Source: a virus. From it: a DNA stretch of 22,990 bases. Below the pieces are notes generated by a model that was given only the letters and a program-made list of their open reading frames with translations, did not search any database and had not been told where the DNA came from. The stretch is taken from the IMG/VR virus record IMGVR_UViG_3300009161_000248, positions 1-22,990 of that record, one strand, 5' to 3'. The position numbers were made by a program, and so were the translations under genes. Of this stretch, positions 7,784-13,213 are shown in pieces (the first letter of the stretch is position 1; each line of letters begins with the position of its first letter).

Positions 7784-7813
7784 GGCAATCATGGGCAATC
7801 TGGGCAGTCTTGG
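7784..7813. repeat. Short degenerate decamer repeats
   Basis: Three successive ten-base units GGCAATCATG, GGCAATCTGG and GCAGTCTTGG. The match is partial and the array is short, so it could be chance, but it lies directly after the iteron-like repeats. Confidence 0.4.
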
Positions 7814-7913
7814 CATACACATTTAAGTCGCGGCTAGAACGGTACACGCGCGCGCTGTGCTGTTGCATGGGATTACCTTACAAAAATACAAAAATCAAAC
7901 TACTACCTAGCAA

Positions 7914-7941
7914 TTGCCAATAATGCCCATTTCACTATGAT
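7914..7941 (+). promoter_or_regulatory. Candidate rightward sigma70 promoter 1
   Basis: TTGCCA (7914-7919), 16-bp spacer, TATGAT (7936-7941); each box matches 5 of 6 consensus bases. It would fire rightward toward the gene at 8135. Confidence 0.4.
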
Positions 7942-8025
7942 ACGCGCCTGTTTTTTGACTACCCAGATAAGCGCCCATGCCATTACCCATGTTTGCCCGC
8001 CCTAAAATATTTGTATGTAAAAAGC

Positions 8026-8054
8026 TTGCAAAGTGTAAATGGGTATGATGTAAT
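8026..8054 (+). promoter_or_regulatory. Candidate rightward sigma70 promoter 2
   Basis: TTGCAA (8026-8031), 17-bp spacer, TGTAAT (8049-8054), with an extended TG two bases before the -10. Expected start near 8061, giving a leader of about 74 bases before the ATG at 8135 that includes CCTAACCTAACCC at 8073-8085. Confidence 0.4.
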
Positions 8055-8134
8055 GAATCCGCTGTCCAAGAACCTAACCTAACCCAAACCATTCAATACC
8101 TGCACCTGCTGCTAACCCACAAGGAAAACACGCC

Positions 8135-8278
8135 ATGAATCAATACGCGCATATCAAGTATGTAATTCTGGATTCTTACCGTAAAGGTTTTCCGTTCAGC
8201 GTTGTTACCACGTCAGGTCGATGCTTGGCGTATTTTGTAAACCGTAAAGACGCACAGCAATATTGCGCTAGTCTGTAA
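8135..8278 (+). CDS. 47-aa protein, first gene of the rightward block
   Basis: It reads MNQYAHIKYVILDSYRKG onward and ends KDAQQYCASL before TAA. The ATG is preceded by CACAAGGAAAACACGCC, a good Shine-Dalgarno at normal distance, which is the main support for this short gene. It has two Cys, no membrane segment and a mixed alpha/beta look. No family is recognised. As the promoter-proximal gene of the rightward block it may be expressed early, like the small host-takeover proteins of other phages; that is inference from position. Confidence 0.65.
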   Translation: MNQYAHIKYVILDSYRKGFPFSVVTTSGRCLAYFVNRKDAQQYCASL

Positions 8279-8290
8279 ACCGTAGTAAAC

Positions 8291-8316
8291 CGTGCGCGCC
8301 ACGATCGGCGCGCGCG
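8291..8316 (+). other. GC-rich intergenic hairpin 1 ahead of the 146-aa gene
   Basis: Arms 8291-8300 and 8307-8316 (core GCGCGCC / GGCGCGC) pair over 10 bp, with one G-U, around the loop ACGATC. No T-run follows, so it is not an ordinary terminator. It ends 30 bases before the ATG at 8347, and the leader CTAAACTAACCTAAAAGG (8321-8338) lies between. Confidence 0.75.
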
Positions 8317-8346
8317 GATTCTAAACTAACCTAAAAGGCAAACATC

Positions 8347-8787
8347 ATGGCAAAATTATCAGCGCACGGAATCGAAGTCGGCCGCGTCGTGTACACGACG
8401 TCGACCAAGGCGTATATGTCCGACGGCAAGGTGCTAAAAAACTGGGGCGATGGCTGGAAGCGTTTTAGTACGGTAAAAGCCGGCTTCACGCCAGAAAGCG
8501 CGCTGGAAAGCGCGCGCGCAGCGCTGGCGCGATGGGAAGCGGCTAATCCTGCGGGCTTGGCGTATAAGCGCGAATTGCACGCAATGGCGCCACAAGGCAA
8601 GCGCTTGAAATTGCATACGGCGGTCCAGTTGATGCCGGACGACGCTGACGGCGTATGGTCGGAAGCGTGCGATGGTTACGGGGACAATATAAGCGCTGAC
8701 GTCGACGAAGTAAGCGCGCTATGCGCGCTATACCTGCGCGCGCTTGATGAAGCTAAAGCTAATAACTTGCAAAAGTTATTTGCGTAA
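8347..8787 (+). CDS. Conserved-looking phage protein of unknown function, 146 aa
   Basis: A soluble protein starting MAKLSAHGIEVGRVVYTT and ending ANNLQKLFA. The N-terminal 40 residues look beta-rich (VGRVVYTT, AYMSDGKVLKNWGDGWKRF), followed by helices (SALESARAALARWEAANPAG) and an acidic C-terminal half (MPDDADGVWSEACDGYGDN). No catalytic motif is visible and no family is recognised. The start is supported by AAAAGG upstream and by the conserved spacing from the preceding hairpin. It belongs to the rightward early-type block. Confidence 0.75.
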   Translation: MAKLSAHGIEVGRVVYTTSTKAYMSDGKVLKNWGDGWKRFSTVKAGFTPESALESARAALARWEAANPAGLAYKRELHAMAPQGKRLKLHTAVQLMPDDADGVWSEACDGYGDNISADVDEVSALCALYLRALDEAKANNLQKLFA

Positions 8788-8806
8788 CCTAATGCCTTGC
8801 AACATC

Positions 8807-8832
8807 CATGCGCGCCAATCCCGGCGCGCATG
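8807..8832 (+). other. GC-rich intergenic hairpin 2 ahead of the clamp gene
   Basis: A perfect 10-bp inverted repeat, CATGCGCGCC (8807-8816) and GGCGCGCATG (8823-8832), with the 6-base loop AATCCC and no T-run. It ends 30 bases before the ATG at 8863, exactly as hairpin 1 does before its gene, and is followed by CTAAACTAAAGG (8841-8852). Confidence 0.8.
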
Positions 8833-8862
8833 TTAGTAATCTAAACTAAAGGAAATCGCACC

Positions 8863-9540
8863 ATGGCCACAATCAATATCTATCGTAACAAGCTCAAAGC
8901 CGCTAGCCGCTTTATGGCCAATCAGGATATTCGCTACTACCTGAACGGCGTGCTAATCGAATCGAACGAAATGCAATCGCGTATCGTGTCCACCGACGGG
9001 CATACGCTTTTCGCAAGCCGCGACGACGCCAAGGGCGACAACGAAGGCTCATTCGTCGGCATCATGCCCGCCGATACCGTGAAAGCGATTCTAAGCTGGA
9101 AAGCGCCGTATAAAAGCGCGAACGATGTACCGGTGGTCATTACCACCGCCGACGATCTCGCCGGCGAACATCGCGCGGCCTGGTGCGGTAATGTATGCGT
9201 GTTCAGATTGATCGACGGCAAATTCCCGGATTACATGCGCGTAGTCCCGACCGACGTTAACGGCGCGCCAGCCTTTTATCAGCCCGAATACTTGGTGCGT
9301 TGCAGCAAAGCGGCTGTTGATATGAATACCAATAAACTAGGCCATTTTGATTTTAAACAGGGCGGCGACGGTAGCGGTATCGCTGTATTCAGTAGCGAAG
9401 CGTTCGCGGTCATTATGCCGATCCGTAACACGGTCGCCGATCCGGCGCTGATAGCCTGGGCGCGCGAAGCCTTGCCGGCGCCAGTGGCCGACGAACCGGT
9501 AGCCGAACCGGTAGCCGAACCGGTAGCCGCTGCGGCCTAG
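8863..9540 (+). CDS. Shortened DNA polymerase III beta (sliding clamp)-like protein
   Basis: A 225-aa protein carrying clear beta-clamp signatures: ANQDIRYYLNGVLIE at residues 19-33, STDGHTLFASRDD at 43-55, IDGKFPDYMRVVP at 117-129 and FAVIMPIR at 181-188. In E. coli DnaN the equivalents are RYYLNG, ATDGHRLA, VDGRFPDYRRVLP and the C-terminal VVMPMRL. A full clamp has about 366 residues in three domains; by eye this one keeps domain 2 and the second half of domain 3, and lacks domain 1 and the first half of domain 3. The residues around the partner-binding pocket are largely retained. A 35-residue tail follows, ending in three EPVA units. It is separated from the family A polymerase gene, in a different transcription block. 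It may be a processivity factor with altered ring architecture or a decoy for host clamp partners. The clamp relationship is confident; the role is not. Confidence 0.82.
   Translation: MATINIYRNKLKAASRFMANQDIRYYLNGVLIESNEMQSRIVSTDGHTLFASRDDAKGDNEGSFVGIMPADTVKAILSWKAPYKSANDVPVVITTADDLAGEHRAAWCGNVCVFRLIDGKFPDYMRVVPTDVNGAPAFYQPEYLVRCSKAAVDMNTNKLGHFDFKQGGDGSGIAVFSSEAFAVIMPIRNTVADPALIAWAREALPAPVADEPVAEPVAEPVAAAA
9493..9528 (+). repeat. Three 12-bp repeats encoding the EPVA tail
   Basis: GAACCGGTAGCC occurs three times in a row at 9493, 9505 and 9517, giving Glu-Pro-Val-Ala three times at the clamp-like protein's C-terminus. The in-frame period allows the tail length to vary. Confidence 0.93.
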
Positions 9541-9550
9541 CGCCCGACCT

Positions 9551-9576
9551 ATAGCGCCCGGCATGCCGGGCGTTAT
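9551..9576 (+). other. GC-rich intergenic palindrome 3 ahead of the 157-aa gene
   Basis: A perfect 18-bp palindrome CGCCCGGCATGCCGGGCG (9555-9572), extended to 26 bp by three A-T pairs and one G-T. No T-run follows. It ends about 42 bases before the ATG at 9618, with AACCTAATCGAAAGG (9596-9610) between, the same hairpin-then-leader order as hairpins 1 and 2. Confidence 0.82.
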
Positions 9577-9617
9577 GGGGCGCGCACTGCGTCATAACCT
9601 AATCGAAAGGGTAAACT

Positions 9618-10091
9618 ATGGATAAGAAACAGCAGATTATCGCGGCGATGTACGCATTCATCGGCCAGCGCGCCGGGCTTGAATTCGGCAATTATGGCGA
9701 CGTCAAAAGTTATCGCGCGGAACAGCGCGCGATAACTAAAGATCGGCACGACGCGCTCCAGCTCATACGCGACGTGGAGCTGCGCGATTCAATCAGCGCC
9801 GATGATATCCTGGTCGCGGCGAAAGGCGCCTACAGCGGGCGCTTGACGATCGTCACGCGTGACGATGGCGCTATTGCCATCGACTATTGCACGGGGCAGT
9901 ACTTCCCGACCGAATACCGGCGCGCCGTTTGCGCTGTCATGGCGTCCGTGCTCTGGAATTGGAAACGGACGCAGTGCATGCCCGACAGCTTTAGAGGCGC
10001 AACAGTTCCGCCCACAAGCCCAGGCGACTACCTGCGCGCCGGCTTTAAACGCGAATACGGGCGCGGTTTGGCTGCGCGTTGGTTTAACTAA
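9618..10091 (+). CDS. Conserved phage protein of unknown function, 157 aa
   Basis: It starts MDKKQQIIAAMYAFIGQR and ends GLAARWFN. The segments LEFGNYGDVKSYRAEQRAI, SGRLTIVTRDDGAIAIDY, CTGQYFPTEYRRAVCAVMAS and GDYLRAGFKREYGRG give a full, evenly folded soluble protein with no membrane segment. I believe similar proteins occur in other phages of proteobacteria, without a known function. The start is supported by GAAAGG at 9605-9610. No catalytic motif stands out; the conserved Cys, Tyr and Trp in the central region suggest a compact domain. Confidence 0.78.
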   Translation: MDKKQQIIAAMYAFIGQRAGLEFGNYGDVKSYRAEQRAITKDRHDALQLIRDVELRDSISADDILVAAKGAYSGRLTIVTRDDGAIAIDYCTGQYFPTEYRRAVCAVMASVLWNWKRTQCMPDSFRGATVPPTSPGDYLRAGFKREYGRGLAARWFN

Positions 10092-10104
10092 AGGAGCGCG
10101 AATA

Positions 10105-10239
10105 ATGGCCTACCATATGCACGATATGAAACGCGCCAGGCCGGCGCGCCCCGGCGAGATCATCGAGGCGCTGTTTGCCTTGTCTGTAACGGTACTTGCC
10201 ACGGCGCTGCTGTTGGCGCTGGCCGTTTGCTTAACCTAA
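10105..10239 (+). CDS. 44-aa single-pass membrane protein
   Basis: The ATG at 10105 is preceded by a strong Shine-Dalgarno (AAAGGAG, 10090-10096), which is why I start here rather than further upstream in the same frame, where it would run inside the 157-aa gene. The N-terminal 18 residues are basic (MAYHMHDMKRARPARPG) and residues 20-42 (EALFALSVTVLATALLLALA and on) form one hydrophobic span. A basic cytoplasmic end with a single span is compatible with a small inner-membrane effector or a holin-like peptide, but no lysis genes are visible nearby, so the function is open. Confidence 0.65.
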   Translation: MAYHMHDMKRARPARPGEIIEALFALSVTVLATALLLALAVCLT

Positions 10240-10257
10240 CCTAACCACGGGAGCAAC

Positions 10258-10749
10258 ATGGAAAATCAATCGGCGGCGCGGTTTTGCGCGGAACACTGCG
10301 AGACAGCACGGGCGGCCATGGAAATGGCCGTGAAATCTACCAATCACGATTTTGTGGCGGCGTGGGATTCGCCGGGTAATAGTGCGTGGTGGTGGGAGTC
10401 GTTCAATGGGAACAATTCACGCAAAAAAAGGGTAGCGGCGTTACCTAACAGGGAGAAAATCATGCAATTGACCACGGAAGAAAGCGAACGCGCTGCGTAT
10501 GCGGCAAACGATACGCCCCTGGCGATCGTTTGGGGCCGGGTGATCGATCTAGAAAATCAGGCGTGCGAGTTGCGCGCGCTGGTGCGGGAAGCAATCGAAA
10601 ATACGGCGCACATGCGCCGGGCGGCGGCGCGCAAGGCGTACGGCGTCAAATTGACCGACGCCGACGCCGACGCAAGGATAGCCAGCGCCGACGCCGACGC
10701 GGAAAGCTGGCACTGGCGCGCGGAAAAAGCGTTAGAGGACGACGCATGA
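10258..10749 (+). CDS. 163-aa protein, possibly two genes joined in frame
   Basis: As one frame it starts MENQSAARFCAEHCETAR behind GGGAG and ends EKALEDDA. The N-terminal third contains WDSPGNSAWWWESFNG; the C-terminal two thirds are helical and acidic/basic repeats (DADADARIASADADAES). Internally there is a second ATG at 10462 with its own strong AGGGAG at a good distance and a preceding TTACCTAAC leader like those that precede other genes here. Between the two lies an A7 run (10423-10429), after which the -1 frame meets TAA at 10446. This suggests an ancestral or alternative split into a 62-64-aa protein and a 95-aa protein (10462-10749). No family is recognised for either part. Confidence 0.65.
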   Translation: MENQSAARFCAEHCETARAAMEMAVKSTNHDFVAAWDSPGNSAWWWESFNGNNSRKKRVAALPNREKIMQLTTEESERAAYAANDTPLAIVWGRVIDLENQACELRALVREAIENTAHMRRAAARKAYGVKLTDADADARIASADADAESWHWRAEKALEDDA

Positions 10750-10805
10750 TCGCGCTGTGCGTGCTGCTGCTGGTGGCGTTGATGGCGATTATGTTTGACC
10801 TGTAA
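10746..10805 (+). CDS. Putative 19-aa hydrophobic microprotein
   Basis: The ATG overlaps the stop of the upstream gene in an ATGA arrangement. The peptide is nearly all hydrophobic (MIALCVLLLVALM and on, ending FDL), i.e. one membrane span, and stops 20 bp before the block terminator. The coupling and the clean hydrophobic composition support it, but a frame this short could be chance. Confidence 0.4.
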   Translation: MIALCVLLLVALMAIMFDL

Positions 10806-10825
10806 ACCGTAGCAGAACAAAAGAG

Positions 10826-10850
10826 AAGGGGCCTCACGGCCCCTTTTTCT
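10826..10850 (+). terminator. Rho-independent terminator of the rightward block
   Basis: An 8-bp stem AAGGGGCC (10826-10833) / GGCCCCTT (10838-10845) with loop TCAC, followed by TTTTTCT on the plus strand. It separates the converging blocks: it lies 21 bp after the last rightward stop and reaches the stop of the leftward primase gene. On the minus strand the trailing sequence is less T-rich, so it may act weakly in that direction too. Confidence 0.88.
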
Positions 10851-13146
10851 ATTTCACAACCCGCACGCCGGCGACGGCGGGCGGCGCCTCAATCATGCGC
10901 CTTAACTCCGACTTGTTATACCGCGCTGCAACATCGGGCGCTGCGAAAATGTGCTTTTTCGTGGTCAGGCCGACGGCAGCTAGGCGCCCGCAGTCGAGCC
11001 AGCCGGCCTCTTTTAGCGCGTGCAACAGGGCGGGCTGCGGCACCTTGACGCCCGACGGCGCCATGCCAGCGAGCCGGTCACATATCGGGTGAAAGGGCGA
11101 GCCGATGACGCCGGCGGCGAATTCGCCCTGACGCGCGCGCATCATCTCGACTAGGAAAGACTCGGCCATGCTCATCCCGTGCTCGATCAGGTTCTGCTTG
11201 AATTCAGTCTCGCCCGGCGCGGCAGCGGGATTGAACGCCGATAGGTTACGGCGCGCGAGCCAGGCGGCGACGGCGGCAAAGCCCCCGGCCTGATACCACT
11301 GCCACAGCGCAGCGGCGGCGGCGGGCGGCATCCGGGGGGCGCTCGACCAGACGCAAAACCAGCGGCGATCCTGCGACGCCAGCGAAATCGGCACGGGATC
11401 GTTCGAGAACGCCAGCACTAGGCACCGGTTCACCATATCGTACGGGTGCAGGCCCTTGCGGTTGATCGACAGCATTTCGGGCGGGGCGGCGATGATCGGT
11501 TTCAAGCGGTTCGCCAGCGCCCGGCGCGAACTGGCGTCGGGTTCCTTCAGTTCGTTGAGGATGATAATCTCGGCCTCAAGGGCGTAGCCCCACTGCGACG
11601 ATAGCGTGTCGTTATCCATGATGCCACGGTTCCGCAGCGCCGGCCCGCACACGGCCCAAAGCAGGGGGGCCCATAGGGTGTCTTTACCGCATCCTTCATC
11701 GCCCGCGTGCAGGACGGCGTGATTAATCTTGACGCGCGGATTTTGCAGCTTGCAGGCCATCACGTTAAATAAATGCTCGCGCTCGGCGGCGATGGGCACC
11801 AGCGCCTCGACGTGCTGGAGCCAGGGGGTGATATCGACCTCGGCATCGCGGTTAATCGGCGGGCGGGCGTCGCGCCAGCGGTTGCCGAATACGTCGCCGT
11901 CGCGCGTCACCAGCACGGCGTCGCCCGCGGAATAGGTGATGCCGACCAGTGCGGGCGCGCCCATCGCCTGCCGGTTCTCGTCGTAGCAGATCGACGCCTC
12001 GACACGGCGCGAGCCACCATTCGAGCCGGCGTGTATGGAGTAGCAGGCAATGTGACGGAACAGGGCGTTAAAGGTCGTGCGGCCCACCTCGCGGCGGTCG
12101 GTCATGTCGAAGTACGATTCGTCGGATTGTATATAGGCGAAACGGCTATACCAGCCCGTTTTTTCGACACGGCCTAGTTCCTTGCGCTCAACGGCGGCGA
12201 TCATGGCGCCCGCGTCGGTGTGAACGCTGAACAGGTCGCCGGGCTTCAGTTTAGCAAGCGCAGCTTGCATGACCGGCGCCAGCAGTTCGGAACGCAAGCC
12301 GGGCGCGTGCGCTGGCCCGCCCTGCGACGCGACCCACTCAAGGAAGGCGACGCTATCCCACTCCAGACAATGCTCATGCAGGCAAGTGTAAGCGCGGTTG
12401 ACCGGCATATACCGGCCTTCAATCTCGCCGGTCGTGTGTGCTGCGCTGTTCGGGCAAACCACGCCCCACCAGCCGGCGCTATTGCCCCGGGCGGTCAGGT
12501 GCCCGGTGTCGGACAGCCACGCCAGCACGTCGTCGCCGCCGTCGTCGGCCAGATCGATGCGGTGCGGGCCGGCGGTGTCGGCCTCGGCGGGCGTTACGCC
12601 CAAGGCGGTGCAGATTTCTGCAAGGGTGTATTCGCGCGCCGGTTCAAACTCCACCAGCACCGACGCCCACGCGTCGCGCCCCGGTTTTAGATTTATACTG
12701 CCCGGCAGGCGAAAATTTCTCACCGGGTTGGTCGCCCCGCCGTCGGTGTAGCCGGCCTCGGCAATGGCCTTAATCGCTGCGGTAAACTCGCCGCACGTCG
12801 GTTGAACGCTGAGAACGTAACCATATTGGTAGTTGCCGGGGGACGTTTCCATACGCCACGTAGGGGCCAGCGGCGGCACTTTCGCCTTGGTGCCCACGTC
12901 ATCCAAGACCAAGACTAGGCAGTGCGTGCAGTTGGCGGCACTGGCGCTCAATTTACCGTCGCGCATCCGGTCGAGAATGAAGCTGCCGGTATTGCCATAC
13001 CACGCGCCGCCGGCGCGGTATTTTTCAGGTAGGAACGGGGGCCATGTGTAGCTCTCAACGCCTCCGACGGTGCGGGGCTTTTGCTTAACGATAAGGGCGG
13101 TTTCTCCAGCCGGCGCCAGCCCGGCAACAAAATCGATAAAATCCAT
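10849..13146 (-). CDS. Primase-helicase (RepB-like primase domain plus SF3-type ATPase)
   Basis: A 765-aa replication protein. The N-terminal 170 residues look like a RepB/primpol-type primase: acidic pair in LVLVLDDVG (D82/D83), SPGNYQYGYVLS at 102-113 and NFRLPGSINLKPG at 144-156. A zinc-binding-like cluster follows (CPNSAAH at 231-237, then TCLHEHC at 254-260). The C-terminal helicase has Walker A AGDEGCGKDT at 481-490, a Walker B-like EIIILNELKE at 526-535, a sensor-type LAFSND at 578-583 and an arginine finger-like DRRWF at 593-597, matching the DUF5906/VirE-type SF3 ATPases of phages. It would unwind the phage DNA and lay down primers for the family A polymerase encoded just upstream. 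The ATG at 13146 has AGAGGAAC in front. It is the last gene of the leftward block. Confidence 0.9.
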   Translation of the reverse strand: MDFIDFVAGLAPAGETALIVKQKPRTVGGVESYTWPPFLPEKYRAGGAWYGNTGSFILDRMRDGKLSASAANCTHCLVLVLDDVGTKAKVPPLAPTWRMETSPGNYQYGYVLSVQPTCGEFTAAIKAIAEAGYTDGGATNPVRNFRLPGSINLKPGRDAWASVLVEFEPAREYTLAEICTALGVTPAEADTAGPHRIDLADDGGDDVLAWLSDTGHLTARGNSAGWWGVVCPNSAAHTTGEIEGRYMPVNRAYTCLHEHCLEWDSVAFLEWVASQGGPAHAPGLRSELLAPVMQAALAKLKPGDLFSVHTDAGAMIAAVERKELGRVEKTGWYSRFAYIQSDESYFDMTDRREVGRTTFNALFRHIACYSIHAGSNGGSRRVEASICYDENRQAMGAPALVGITYSAGDAVLVTRDGDVFGNRWRDARPPINRDAEVDITPWLQHVEALVPIAAEREHLFNVMACKLQNPRVKINHAVLHAGDEGCGKDTLWAPLLWAVCGPALRNRGIMDNDTLSSQWGYALEAEIIILNELKEPDASSRRALANRLKPIIAAPPEMLSINRKGLHPYDMVNRCLVLAFSNDPVPISLASQDRRWFCVWSSAPRMPPAAAAALWQWYQAGGFAAVAAWLARRNLSAFNPAAAPGETEFKQNLIEHGMSMAESFLVEMMRARQGEFAAGVIGSPFHPICDRLAGMAPSGVKVPQPALLHALKEAGWLDCGRLAAVGLTTKKHIFAAPDVAARYNKSELRRMIEAPPAVAGVRVVK

Positions 13147-13175
13147 GTTATAGTTCCTCTGTGAGTGGTCGTTGG

Positions 13176-13205
13176 ACGGCCCACGGTTCCTCCCCCGTGG
13201 GCCGT
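13176..13205. other. Strong hairpin between polymerase and primase genes
   Basis: ACGGCCCACGG (13176-13186) and CCGTGGGCCGT (13195-13205) form a perfect 11-bp stem with an 8-base loop. Read on the plus strand it is followed by TGCTTTTTCT, a terminator form, but both flanking genes run on the minus strand. It may stop antisense transcription coming from the left, or act in the minus-strand RNA as a processing or stability element. Confidence 0.8.
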
Positions 13206-13213
13206 TGCTTTTT

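Larger units (their letters stand above)
8073..10455 (+). repeat. Recurring CTAAMCTAA-type leader motif ahead of rightward genes
   Basis: Dispersed short A/C-rich motifs precede most ribosome sites of the rightward block: CCTAACCTAACCC at 8073, CTAAACTAACCTAAAAGG at 8321, CTAAACTAAAGG at 8841, AACCTAATCGAAAGG at 9596, TTAACTAAAGGAG at 10084, AACCTAACCTAACC at 10233 and TTACCTAACAGGGAG at 10441. In some the stop codon of the preceding gene is part of the motif. They are absent from the other blocks in this dense form. Confidence 0.7.

Noticed and set aside
8053-8084. Nine-codon leader peptide ahead of the rightward block
   Set aside because: ATG in the leader gives a nine-residue frame ending in the CTAAC motif; it has no ribosome site and lies too near the predicted transcript start.
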